9,653 bases of DNA, taken from the NCBI GenBank assembly GCA_031401815.1, contig JANNRW010000395.1, forward strand, positions 1 to 9,653, in the 5' to 3' direction. The stretch comes from JANNRW01 sp031401815. GTDB lineage: Bacteria > Desulfobacterota > Desulfuromonadia > Geobacterales > DSM-12255. The notes under the pieces are model-generated. The model was not told the origin of the DNA, ran no database searches, and was given only the letters and a program-made list of their open reading frames with translations. Shown here one piece after another: positions 1 through 6,170 of this stretch; position 1 is the stretch's first letter; each line of letters opens with the position of its first letter. A program made the position numbers and the translations under genes.

Positions 1-59
1 ATTTTTGACCGGAGATGATGGTGACGGATGATTTCGGGACTCTGAAGGTTTTGGCGAAG
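1..59 (-). repeat. Inverted exact copy of an internal piece of the DUF167 gene
   Basis: Bases 1-59 read on the minus strand are identical, base for base, to bases 3129-3187 inside the DUF167 gene. The match stops at base 60, just where GltD-like coding sequence begins (Gly-Glu-Gly-Ser-Cys). The hexamer GCGAAG (54-59) fits both partners, because a normal gltD would read Cys-Glu-Gly (TGC GAA GGC) here, so the join lies in a short microhomology. The copy is too short to be a gene. It is most simply an inverted chimera from amplification or assembly at a contig end; a true inversion breakpoint is the alternative. Confidence 0.93.
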
Positions 60-1207
60 GCTCATGCACGCTCGGCATTAACGACCCTCCGGTTACCATC
101 AAGAACATTGAAGTCAGCATTGTTGAGCGTGGCTGGAGCCAAGGATGGATAACTCCCACCCCGCCGAAGATTCGCACAGGCAAATCGGTTGCGGTTGTCG
201 GTTCCGGCCCGGCCGGGCTGTCTGCTGCTGCCCAGCTCAATAAGGCCGGCCACCGGGTTACGGTCTTTGAGCGTGCCGACCTTCCGGGCGGCCTTCTGAT
301 GTACGGCATCCCCAATATGAAACTGGACAAACGAGAGGTCGTGCTGCGGCGAATCAGGTTGATGGAAGAGGAGAAAATCACCTTTGTCTGTAATACAGAT
401 ATCGGCAGTCCCGATTATCCTGTAGAAAAGCTTCGCCAGGAGTTCGACGCCGTTATTCTCGCCACCGGCGCCACCCTGCCGCGCGACCTACCTATTGAAG
501 GCCGCCACCTCAAGGGGATTCATTTTGCCATGGATTTTCTTGCCGCCAATACCAGGTCGCTGCTTGATCCGGGAGCTGAGTTCATCTCCGCCAAAGGGAA
601 GGATGTAGTCATCATCGGCGGAGGCGACACCGGCACCGATTGTGTCGGCACCTCCCTCCGCCACGGCTGCAGTTCGGTCGTTCAGCTGGAGATCATGCCC
701 CAATCACCGGACCAGCGAGCCGAAGACAACCCCTGGCCCGAGTGGCCCAAGACCCACAAGATTGATTACGGCCAGGAAGAGGCAGCTGCCCGATTCGGCG
801 CCGACCCGCGCGTCTTTCTGACAACAGCAACGAAATTCGCCGGTGATGCTGACGGCAATGTCAACTCAGTGCATACGGTACAGGTTGCCTGGCGGAAGAG
901 CGACAATGGCCAGTTCATCCCTACGCCGGTTCCGGGGACAGAGCTGGTTCGACCGACAAACCTGGTGATGCTGGCCATGGGTTTCCTCGGCCCGGAACAG
1001 CCGCTGCTCGACTCGCTTGGTCTGGAGCGTGACCCCCGCAGCAACATCAAGGCAGAGTACGAGCGCTATGCCACCAGTATCAAGGGGGTCTTTGCTGCCG
1101 GCGACTGCCGGCGAGGGCAAAGCCTCGTGGTCTGGGCTTTCAACGAAGGGCGCGGTGCGGCGCGAGAGTGTGATCGCTACCTGATGGGGGAAACGAAACT
1201 CCCCTGA
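60..1207 (+). pseudogene. gltD: Glutamate synthase small subunit (NADPH-GOGAT beta chain) or related oxidoreductase, 5'-truncated
   Basis: The product resembles the flavoprotein that passes electrons from NADPH through FAD to the large glutamate synthase subunit, which makes glutamate from glutamine and 2-oxoglutarate. The frame reads from about base 53 (GEGSCTLGINDPPVTIKNIE), through the FAD dinucleotide fold (VAVVGSGPAGLSAAAQL, near 191-241), the LLMYGIPNMKLDK block (about 293-331), the NADPH-binding fold (VVIIGGGDTGTDC, near 605-643) and the C-terminal GVFAAGDCRRGQSLVVWA block. About 380 residues are present against roughly 480-490 in full proteins. The N-terminal cysteine-rich iron-sulphur domain is missing, and an in-frame TGA lies at 29-31. 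The ATG at 299 is internal to the FAD domain and is not the true start. The loss coincides exactly with the inverted DUF167 copy, so the gene may be intact in the organism. A stand-alone GltD-like paralogue cannot be excluded. Confidence 0.88.
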
Positions 1208-1265
1208 TGTCTGCAAATTAAATTATATGTACTGTGCCATGCCACGATAGTTTCCATCCGGACTC

Positions 1266-1293
1266 TTGACTTGTCAGAAGAGGACGACATAAT
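1266..1293 (+). promoter_or_regulatory. Sigma70-type promoter for the cytidylate-kinase-like gene
   Basis: TTGACT (1266-1271) and CATAAT (1288-1293) are separated by 16 bp, and each differs from consensus at one position. Transcription would start near 1300, giving a leader of about 30 bases before the ATG at 1332. The placement fits a monocistronic gene. It is called from sequence only. Confidence 0.55.
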
Positions 1294-1331
1294 AAGAGTA
1301 TGAACATATCGATCAGACCGGGGGTACAGCG

Positions 1332-2039
1332 ATGAATGACAGGATTCTGGTGCCATCAATAGAGAACAGACTTACCGGACTTATTGAAGTGTGCAGACGG
1401 GCTAAACAGGTTGTTGACGATAAAAATGCCGACAAGTTAAAGCATACAGTGACTATTTCACGGGAGTTTGGCTGTGAAGCCTTCCCTGCCGCAGAAAAGC
1501 TGAAAAATATTCTTGAAAGGGAATCTGATGAGCCATGGGCGATTGTTGACAAGTCGCTGGTTGACGAAGTAGCCAGACATCATGACCTTGCCGCCGACAT
1601 CCTCCATAATCTCGGCAAACGTCCTCGCTGGCTTGATGACATGCTCTCCACCTTAAGCCCTAAATGGAAGAATGAACGAGACCATTTTCAGCTGCTTGCA
1701 CAGCAGATTGTTGCCATGGCAGCCAGGGGAAACATGATAATTGTCGGCATGGGTGGAGCAATAGTCACCCAGTCCATGAAGAACTGTCATCATTTCCGGA
1801 TCTTTGCTCCAATGGAGTTCAAAATAAGCTCCATTGCCGGAAGAGTTGGAGTGAGCAAGGCTGAAGCAGTCGAATTGATTGAGAAAAGGCAGAAAGCAAG
1901 AGAAAAGTTTATTAGGGACTTCCTTGACAAGGACATCAACAATTGCCACTACTACCATGTTCTCTTCAACAATCAGCATCTGAGTGCTGAAGATATTGCC
2001 CAGCTCATTGGCAATCATATATACTCCAGAATGAAGTAA
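1332..2039 (+). CDS. Cytidylate kinase-like family protein
   Basis: The protein of 235 residues resembles the cytidylate-kinase-like family (Cytidylate_kin2 type), P-loop proteins common in Desulfobacterota whose substrate is mostly unproven. The family hallmark TISREFG is at residues 41-47, but the usual glycine-rich continuation (GSGG) is replaced by CEAFPAAEKL, so nucleotide binding may be altered. The second conserved block is IIVGMGGAIV (136-145). It is followed by the lid-like segment RVGVSKAEAVELIEKRQKARE (171-191) and the C-terminal YYHVLFNNQHLSAEDIA block (207-223). An N-terminal extension of about 35 residues precedes the core. The start ATG has only a weak GGGG-type ribosome site. 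A promoter lies just upstream and a hairpin just downstream, so it is probably transcribed alone. Real phosphotransfer activity is uncertain. Confidence 0.8.
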   Translation: MNDRILVPSIENRLTGLIEVCRRAKQVVDDKNADKLKHTVTISREFGCEAFPAAEKLKNILERESDEPWAIVDKSLVDEVARHHDLAADILHNLGKRPRWLDDMLSTLSPKWKNERDHFQLLAQQIVAMAARGNMIIVGMGGAIVTQSMKNCHHFRIFAPMEFKISSIAGRVGVSKAEAVELIEKRQKAREKFIRDFLDKDINNCHYYHVLFNNQHLSAEDIAQLIGNHIYSRMK

Positions 2040-2054
2040 AAGCTCGCAGACTCA

Positions 2055-2082
2055 CAGGGGGGAGGATCGGATCCTCCCCCTG
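2055..2082 (+). terminator. GC-rich hairpin after the cytidylate-kinase-like gene
   Basis: The left arm (2055-2068) and right arm (2070-2082) pair over 13 bp with one bulged G; the core arm is CAGGGGGAGGATC. It begins 16 bases after the stop codon. There is no immediate T-run (the next T-rich stretch is near 2106), so it may be an imperfect terminator or an mRNA-stabilising hairpin. Confidence 0.55.
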
Positions 2083-2135
2083 CAAACACTCCACCTTGCA
2101 GAACATATTTTTCAGATTTGCCTGCACGCCCTTTC

Positions 2136-2164
2136 TTGACAGTTCCCTGCTGCTCCTGTATATA
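2136..2164 (+). promoter_or_regulatory. Near-consensus sigma70 promoter of the yggT operon
   Basis: A perfect TTGACA (2136-2141) is followed after exactly 17 bp by TATATA (2159-2164). Transcription would start near 2171, about 25 bases before the yggT ATG, leaving room for the AAAGGA ribosome site. It is the best promoter match in the housekeeping part. Confidence 0.75.
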
Positions 2165-2195
2165 GAGACATCTAAAATTACAAAGGAAAACAAAC

Positions 2196-2504
2196 ATGTT
2201 TGTTCTGGGAAACCTGCTGATATCTCTTGCCAAGGTAACCGATATCCTGCTTACCATCTATCTTTATATAATCATCGGAAGAGCAATAATCTCCTGGGTC
2301 AATCCTGATCCCTATAATCCGATTGTAAATTTTCTCTACAAAGCTACTGAGCCTGTCCTGCAAAAAGTCAGGGACAAACTTCCGTATATGGGGGGGATTG
2401 ATCTCTCCCCCATGGCTGTGATGCTGGCAATCTTCTTTGTGCAAAGCTTTATTGTCAGATCTGTAACAGACCTTGGCATACGCCTTAAAATGGGAGGTTT
2501 TTAG
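2196..2504 (+). CDS. yggT: YggT family integral membrane protein
   Basis: This 102-residue membrane protein has two hydrophobic segments, about residues 8-34 and 70-90. Between them lies the family signature AIISWVNPDPYNPIV followed by TEPVLQKVRDKLP, as in YggT/YlmG proteins. Members have been linked to osmotic tolerance in Escherichia coli and to membrane or division-site organisation elsewhere, but the molecular role is not settled. The start is supported by AAAGGA about 10 bases upstream and by a strong promoter. Its stop codon shares a base with the GTG start of the next gene, showing a translationally coupled operon. The yggT - DivIVA - DUF167 order is typical of Desulfuromonadales and other lineages near the division-gene or proC region. 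Confidence 0.9.
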   Translation: MFVLGNLLISLAKVTDILLTIYLYIIIGRAIISWVNPDPYNPIVNFLYKATEPVLQKVRDKLPYMGGIDLSPMAVMLAIFFVQSFIVRSVTDLGIRLKMGGF

Positions 2505-2953
2505 TGAATATTACCCCTCTCGATATTCAGCAACAGCAGTTCAAGGGGAAGATGCTTGGCGGTCTTGACCCAAATGATGTTGACTCATTTCTTCAGATGG
2601 TCTCCCAGGAGATGGAATCACTTGTCCGGGAAAATACTGAGCTGAAAGAGCACTCCCGTAAAGTCTCCCTGCAGGTTGAAGAGTTGAACCAGCGTGAGTC
2701 GAATCTGCGGGAGACCATGCTGGCTGCCCAGAGAATCACTGAAGAGATGAAGAGTAATGCCCAGAAAGAGGCGACTCTTCTTATATCAGAGGCAGAACTG
2801 AAAGCTGAGAGGATTCTTGCTGATGCTGAAAACAGGCTCGCCCGGCTCGGCAGCGAAATTCATGAACTCCGCAGACAAAAGCTCCAGTTTGAAATGGGAC
2901 TTAAATCCCTTATAGAGACTCATCTGAAAATGCTCTCAATTGAAGATGAATGA
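2504..2953 (+). CDS. DivIVA domain-containing coiled-coil protein
   Basis: The 149-residue protein starts with the DivIVA/GpsB-type N-terminal segment (ITPLDIQQQQFKGKMLGGLDP, then a long amphipathic helix DVDSFLQMVSQEMESLVREN). A continuous coiled coil rich in Glu, Lys, Leu and Arg follows to about residue 135. DivIVA proteins bind curved membrane at poles and septa and recruit partners for division or growth; the exact role in this lineage is unknown. The GTG start overlaps the stop of yggT by one base, and the ribosome site is GGGAGG (2492-2497). The stop overlaps the next ATG (ATGA), so the three genes are coupled. Membership is clear from the N-terminal motif and the coiled coil. Confidence 0.88.
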   Translation: MNITPLDIQQQQFKGKMLGGLDPNDVDSFLQMVSQEMESLVRENTELKEHSRKVSLQVEELNQRESNLRETMLAAQRITEEMKSNAQKEATLLISEAELKAERILADAENRLARLGSEIHELRRQKLQFEMGLKSLIETHLKMLSIEDE

Positions 2954-3264
2954 GCCCAATCCTCCCGGCAGAATTCATAACTGAAACTGCTCACGGAGTA
3001 ACTATCCGCATTCATCTCCAGCCCCGAGCTTCCAGAACCGGCCTCTGCGGTATTCAAGGCAATGAACTGAAAGTCAGGGTCACCTCACCCCCTGTTGATG
3101 ACGCCGCAAACGAACTCTGCATGGAATTCTTCGCCAAAACCTTCAGAGTCCCGAAATCATCCGTCACCATCATCTCCGGTCAAAAATCACGCCACAAGAA
3201 GCTTTTTATCTCAGGAGTCGATCTGAAGAGTGCTGTAGATCTTATTACAGCCTTGACGGCTTGA
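2950..3264 (+). CDS. DUF167 (YggU) family protein
   Basis: The 104-residue protein has the DUF167/YggU signature: GVTIRIHLQPRASRTGLCGI, then ELKVRVTSPPVDDAANELCMEF, VPKSSVTIISGQKSRHKKLFISG and a C-terminal helix. The family is small, near 95-110 residues, conserved and of unknown function. The ATG overlaps the DivIVA-gene stop by four bases. The last few codons (from about 3251) belong to a repeat whose second copy is at 8831, so the C-terminal end may have been rewritten by the repeat. Bases 3129-3187 recur inverted at 1-59 of this window. Confidence 0.9.
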   Translation: MSPILPAEFITETAHGVTIRIHLQPRASRTGLCGIQGNELKVRVTSPPVDDAANELCMEFFAKTFRVPKSSVTIISGQKSRHKKLFISGVDLKSAVDLITALTA

Positions 3265-3303
3265 CTCACGCGACGACGCAACGACGCGACGAAAGGCTAT
3301 AAA
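3251..3303 (+). repeat. Solo end of CGACGCAACG-type repeat element
   Basis: Bases 3251-3303 align without gaps to 8831-8883 with about 49 of 53 positions identical. The core is built of CGACG/CGCAACG units after CTCACG. The alignment begins inside the DUF167 gene, crosses its stop codon (3262-3264) and ends in A-rich DNA. At 8829-9048 the same sequence forms one arm of an inverted-repeat element; here only one arm is present. Confidence 0.8.
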
Positions 3304-3439
3304 GCAAAAACGTGATTTCTTGTTTTAAAAATTTGGTGAGCTATTAAGCGTTTCAAACCGCCGTTAATCATGCCAATTTCTTACGAGCTTGGCCGTAAGC
3401 AAGCATTTCAGGCTCGCGTGTAAGTCATCAGTGTAATAG

Positions 3440-3468
3440 TTGACATGGGGTTGGTGCGGGTGTATTAA
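3440..3468 (+). promoter_or_regulatory. Strong promoter candidate upstream of the KilA-N gene
   Basis: Perfect TTGACA (3440-3445), a spacer of exactly 17 bp, then TATTAA (3463-3468). A transcript would begin near 3475, some 175 bases before the KilA-N start, and would pass through a short ORF and a hairpin with a T-run before reaching the gene. Confidence 0.5.
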
Positions 3469-3533
3469 TTGTGCGTAATTTTTATGTGATGGAGGGAGTG
3501 GAGATGACCTGTTCAGCCGGAATTTCGGAGTGA

Positions 3534-3573
3534 AGCCGCTTTAGATCAGCATAGTGCTGACGGGCGGTTTTTT
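3534..3573 (+). terminator. Terminator-like hairpin in the KilA-N leader
   Basis: An inner perfect stem TCAGCA/TGCTGA with loop TAG (3546-3560) is nested in an outer AGCCGC/GCGGTT stem (3534-3539 with 3564-3569, one G-T pair) and runs into six Ts (3568-3573). It follows directly after a 9-codon ORF (ATG 3504, stop 3531-3533) that has a GGAGG site at 3491-3495. This resembles an attenuator or small-RNA end. The caveat is that the minus strand has a protein-like reading frame here. Confidence 0.4.
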
Positions 3574-3651
3574 CGTTTTTGTCAAGGTTTAGACGCGACA
3601 TCTGATTTCGACATTCTCCCACCGTAACCTGCTGCTCTTTTGGAGGCAGTA

Positions 3652-4487
3652 ATGAGTAAAACAATTACAGTGCAAGGGTTTTCCGTCGCCCTGTTGAATA
3701 AGAATCAGGCGGATTTCATCAGCCTGACTGATATTGCGAACGCCAAGGAGGGCGAGGCTCGCGCGGCGGATGTTATCAAAAACTGGATTCGCAACAGGGG
3801 AACTCTCGAATTTATTGGTACTTGGGAACAAATGTACAACCCGGATTTTAAAGTGGTCGAATTCGACCACTTTAGAATGAATGCCGGTCTCCCGAGTTTT
3901 GTATTGAGCACGGGTCAGTGGATTGATAAGACTAACGCGGTGGGCATGATTGTCAAGGCCGGAAGATATGGGGGAACCTACGCGCATAAAGATATAGCCT
4001 TTGAATTCTGCTCGGCCATCAGTCCAGTATTCAAACTGTTTTTAATCAAAGAGTTTCAGCGTCTGAAAGAGGAAGAAAATAATCGGCTCAACCTTGGTTG
4101 GAATCTTCAGAGAACACTTTCAAAAATCAATTATCGAATTCATACCGATGCTATACAGGAACACCTGATTCCCGCAGAACTGCCCAAGTCAAAAATCAAT
4201 TGTGTGTACGCCTCGGAAGCAGATCTCTTGAATATGGCTCTTTTCGGCATGACAGGAAAGAATGGCGTGACAAAAATCCTGAACTCCAGGGAAATATCAG
4301 GGACTATGCCACAATTGAGCAGTTGGTGGTGCTCTCGAATCTTGAGAGCATCAACGCAATGTTGGTACATCAGGGACTGATTCCAAGCGAACGACTGATG
4401 CAGCTCAACAATATGGCTATTATTCAGTTAAAATCACTTGTTGCCATTGGCAAAATACACAGAAGGTTAGCTTTGCAGGGTGGATAG
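3652..4487 (+). pseudogene. KilA-N domain protein, split by a frameshift
   Basis: KilA-N domain proteins are phage- and plasmid-type DNA-binding or regulatory proteins, often found in mobile or restriction-linked loci. Frame 1 from ATG 3652 (ribosome site GGAGG at 3642-3646) gives ISLTDIANAKEG, VIKNWIRNRGTLEFIGTWE, MYNPDFK, GQWIDKTNAVGMIVKAGRYGGTYAHKDIAFEF and LFLIKEFQRLKEEE. After DLLNMALFGMT (about 4251) this frame turns to nonsense and stops at 4380. The family continuation KEWRDKNPELQGNIRDYATI, then EQLVVLSNLESINAML, resumes in frame 3 and ends at 4487. One missing base within the GG at 4255-4256 (GCG to GG, restoring M-T-A-K-E-W) would rejoin a 278-residue protein, the normal size. The upstream TTG at 3640 is less likely as the start. 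A perfect 26-bp palindrome lies at 3849-3874. The deletion could be real or a sequencing error. Confidence 0.88.
3849..3874. repeat. Perfect 26-bp palindrome inside the KilA-N gene
   Basis: The arm TAAAGTGGTCGAA is followed directly by its reverse complement with no spacer; the centre GAATTC is at 3859-3864. In protein it covers F66 to R75, just after the MYNPDFK block. Thirteen paired positions are far beyond chance expectation in a 10-kb sequence. Confidence 0.95.
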
Positions 4488-4585
4488 GATGGAATAGAAG
4501 TGTAGAAGTCCATCAAGCGTGGGGAGAATAATGGGCAGGCTGAAAATGTCTTGAGTGGTAGACTTGCCCCTTTATGGGTATCGAA

Positions 4586-4756
4586 AATGCCAGTGGAGGG
4601 CTGAAATGTACAACCTGCTAGCCAATGAAACCGCCGCAACTCTGCGAACCTTTTTCCAGAACACGCTACCGTCTCTGGCTGAGGATTGGTGGCTGAGGCA
4701 CGTTGTGAACGCCCTGATCTTTCAGCAGCAGCGCCGGGTTGAGGAGAGCCGGATAG
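4586..4756 (+). repeat. Repeat copy R1: 5' fragment of a Swt1-type HEPN gene
   Basis: The unit begins at AATGCCAGTGGAGGG, keeps a ribosome site (GGAGG) and an ATG at 4606, and reads MYNLLANETAATLRTFFQNT, then LPSLAEDWWLRHVVNALIFQ and QQRRVEESRI. It then leaves the shared sequence and runs into the operator region to a stop at 4798-4800 (64 residues in all). The AATLRTFF...AEDWW...QQQRR pattern resembles the N-terminus of Swt1-type HEPN proteins, but only about 50 residues of what should be a much larger protein are present. Bases 4630-4738 are identical to 7561-7669 (copy R2). It ends about 50 bases before the nucleotidyltransferase gene. Family assignment is moderate; the repeat itself is certain. 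Confidence 0.85.
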
Positions 4757-4800
4757 CACGATACAAATGTATTGAATTAAAATACAACTGTATTATATAA
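4606..4800 (+). pseudogene. Truncated Swt1-HEPN-like ORF (64 aa) in repeat R1
   Basis: The open frame from ATG 4606 has a good ribosome site (GTGGAGGG, 4593-4600) and could be translated, but only its first 50 or so residues are shared with the other copies. The tail RYKCIELKYNCII is read from the AT-rich operator DNA of the next operon and is unlikely to be a functional protein end. It is best read as the 5' stub of a larger gene cut by insertion or recombination. Translation through the operator toward the ATG at 4810 remains possible. Confidence 0.5.
4761..4794. promoter_or_regulatory. Tandem operator upstream of the MNT/HEPN pair
   Basis: Two similar palindromes, ATACAAATGTAT (4761-4772) and AATACAACTGTATT (4781-4794), share TACA-N2-TGTA. 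Their centres are 21 bp apart, two helical turns, so two dimers could bind the same DNA face. The region is AT-rich and overlaps promoter-like sequence (TTGAAT 4772-4777, TATATA 4794-4799) directly before the ribosome site AAAGG (4799-4803). The winged-helix domain of the next gene product is the obvious candidate repressor (inference). Confidence 0.6.
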
Positions 4801-4809
4801 AGGTACAAT

Positions 4810-5397
4810 ATGAATACCCTGGCACTGATCCTTTCATCAAAAGTACGCGCCGAATTATTTCGTCTCCTTTTCGGCGTCCATTCAGGCGAGCTGCATATGC
4901 GCGAGCTGGAGCGGGAAGCCGGATGCACTATCGGACCGATCCAGTCCGAACTGAAAAAGCTCCTCGGCATGCAGCTGGTTTCGGCGCGTCGTAGCGGCAA
5001 CCGGCTCTACTATCGCGCCAATGTTGAACATCCGCTCTATCCAGACATTCACTCAATGGTGCTCAAAACTTCGGGTTTGGGCGATTACCTCCAAGAGCGC
5101 CTCAGTAAACGGGAAGACATCACGTTCGCATTCGTTTTCGGATCAATGGCATCGGACGAGGAACGTGCCACAAGCGACATAGATCTGATGATCATCGGCT
5201 CTATCGGACTGCGTGCTGTATCGGGACTGTTGGCTGATTTCCGGGCAACAGTCGGCCGGGAAGTTAATCCGCATGTGTTCAGCATTGAAGAGTTTCTGAA
5301 GCGGAGGAACAAAGGCGAGCATTTCATCGCCACCGTTCTCTCGTCTGCCAAAATGTTCGTAAAGGGGACAGCGCATGACCTTGCAGAAATGGCGTGA
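4810..5397 (+). CDS. Winged-helix / nucleotidyltransferase (MNT-type) protein, likely antitoxin
   Basis: The 195-residue protein has two parts. Residues 1-75 form an ArsR-like winged helix (SSKVRAELFRLLFG, MRELEREAGCTIGPIQSELKKL, ARRSGNRLYYRAN). Residues 100-195 form a minimal nucleotidyltransferase with the GSx10DxD catalytic motif (G111, S112, D123, D125; FVFGSMASDEERATSDIDLM). The MNTLALILSSKVRAE beginning matches the usual start of this family, fixing ATG 4810 with AAAGG at 4799-4803. It overlaps the following HEPN gene by 23 bases. In characterised HEPN/MNT (type VII) systems the MNT protein adds AMP to the HEPN toxin and silences it; that role is inferred here. The HTH fusion and the tandem palindromes upstream point to autoregulation. 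Confidence 0.85.
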   Translation: MNTLALILSSKVRAELFRLLFGVHSGELHMRELEREAGCTIGPIQSELKKLLGMQLVSARRSGNRLYYRANVEHPLYPDIHSMVLKTSGLGDYLQERLSKREDITFAFVFGSMASDEERATSDIDLMIIGSIGLRAVSGLLADFRATVGREVNPHVFSIEEFLKRRNKGEHFIATVLSSAKMFVKGTAHDLAEMA

Positions 5398-5821
5398 ACA
5401 CGGCTGGCTTCGGATTCACGTCTCAAGCCGGCAGGAAATTGCCGACCTCCTGGGTATCGTGGATCGTGACTTAAGCGACGCCAAATCCGGCGGCATCTCT
5501 ACCGACTGGCAATTCGGCATCGCCTACAACGCCGCTCTCAAGCTCTGTACCATACTGCTCTATGCCGAAGGATACCGGGCGGGCCAGGGGTTGCAGCATT
5601 ATCGCACAATCCAGGCGCTCCCCTTGATACTCGGCAGCAAACGGGATGCAGACGCCAACTATCTCGACACCTGCCGGGTAAAACGCAACACGGTTGAATA
5701 TGATCGTATCGGCACCACAAGCGATGGCGAGGTGCTGGAGTTGATCGAGTTTGTTGAAGAGCTGCGTGCTGATGTGCTGGTCTGGCTCAAAAAGAACCAT
5801 CCGGATTTGGAGGAAAGTTAA
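5375..5821 (+). CDS. HEPN domain protein, likely toxin partner of the MNT protein
   Basis: The 148-residue, mostly helical protein has a HEPN pattern: SRQEIADLLGIVDRDLSDAK, WQFGIAYNAALKLCTILLYA, GLQHYRTIQALPLILG and the motif CRVKRNTVEYD near residues 100-110. HEPN toxins are RNases with an R-x4-6-H motif; here R104-N105 is followed by Tyr109 instead of His, a variant seen in this HTH-MNT-linked family. RNase activity is therefore uncertain, and Y109 could be a modification site (speculative). The start ATG 5375 lies inside the end of the nucleotidyltransferase gene, with AAAGGGGA a few bases upstream, so the pair is translationally coupled. A hairpin follows the stop. Confidence 0.82.
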   Translation: MTLQKWREHGWLRIHVSSRQEIADLLGIVDRDLSDAKSGGISTDWQFGIAYNAALKLCTILLYAEGYRAGQGLQHYRTIQALPLILGSKRDADANYLDTCRVKRNTVEYDRIGTTSDGEVLELIEFVEELRADVLVWLKKNHPDLEES

Positions 5822-5829
5822 AGGGTTAT

Positions 5830-5864
5830 AGCTCGTTCTGAATATCAATTTGATATTTGGAGCT
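5830..5864 (+). terminator. Hairpin after the HEPN gene
   Basis: An inner near-perfect palindrome AATATCAA-T-TTGATATT (5841-5857) is flanked by outer arms AGCTC (5830-5834) and GAGCT (5860-5864). It starts 9 bases after the HEPN stop. A T-run (TTTTTT, near 5880) follows only later, so it is a possible terminator or an operator-like palindrome. Confidence 0.4.
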
Positions 5865-5883
5865 TTGACCCCTGATATGTTTT

Positions 5884-6123
5884 TTGACCCCCTTCACTCA
5901 GGAGAGGTCACGCTGGATCAAAGGGGAGATATGGCATGAAGGGCAGAGTGAAGAGGTTCTGGAGGACGGTTCGCTGGTGCCTACCATCCCGGCCTCTCAC
6001 GAAGCAGAGATAATGATAGAGATACTCAAGCATGGTTCGCATGTGCAGGTGTTGGAGCCGGAGTGGTTCAAGGAGAAGGTTGTTAAGGAAATGCAGTTAT
6101 CGGTGAAAAAATATTGTGAGTAG
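5884..6123 (+). pseudogene. C-terminal remnant of a WYL-domain transcriptional regulator
   Basis: The frame gives RSRWIKGEIWHEGQSEEVLE, then DGSLVPTIPASHEAEIMIEI and LKHGSHVQVLEPEWFKEKVV, ending KEMQLSVKKYCE. This matches the end of WYL-domain regulators (WHxxQ, DGS, then a helix, a GxxxxVLxPE block and a final helix). WYL proteins sense ligands or nucleic acid and often control phage-defence genes (for example BrxR/CapW types). About 75 residues remain of some 300; the N-terminal helix-turn-helix and most of the WYL fold are absent. The only possible start is a TTG at 5884 with no ribosome site. It is best read as debris of a defence locus. Upstream bases 5822-5883 hold no further WYL coding in any frame. 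Confidence 0.72.
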
Positions 6124-6170
6124 GTCACTGGATGGGGGAGGTAGTTAGGTAAGGTGTGGGTTATTGAAAG

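Larger units (their letters stand above)
3265..3651. other. Intergenic region between the housekeeping operon and the accessory island
   Basis: This 387-base stretch holds the remainder of the repeat end (to 3303), AT-rich DNA, a promoter candidate (3440-3468), a tiny leader ORF (3504-3533), a terminator-like hairpin (3534-3573) and the KilA-N ribosome site. On the minus strand a 60-codon reading frame (3664-3482) has a protein-like composition (for example EKTARQHYADLKRL), and a short stretch at 3424-3368 also reads like a gene end (TREPEMLAYGQARKKLA, then stop). Both could be remnants of older inserted genes; neither is recognised. Confidence 0.5.

Noticed and set aside
299..1207. Start of gltD at ATG 299
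   Set aside because: The frame reads GltD sequence from about base 53, including the whole FAD-binding motif, so ATG 299 is internal.
3271..3295. CGACG/CGCAACG units as a possible CRISPR array or tandem satellite
   Set aside because: The units are contiguous and short, have no unique spacers, and recur as ends of a dispersed inverted-repeat element.
3640..3651. TTG start for the KilA-N gene giving MEAVMSK
   Set aside because: The TTG overlaps the GGAGG ribosome site that serves the ATG at 3652; family proteins start near MSK.
4098..4487. Separate gene of 129 codons after the KilA-N gene
   Set aside because: Only its second half is protein-like, and it continues the KilA-N family sequence in a shifted frame; it is the 3' part of the frameshifted gene.
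4424..4759. Minus-strand open frame across stub R1 (and the like at 7475-7735)
   Set aside because: These are antisense shadows of the repeat, identical because the repeat is identical; the + strand has the ribosome site, start codon and HEPN-like sequence.
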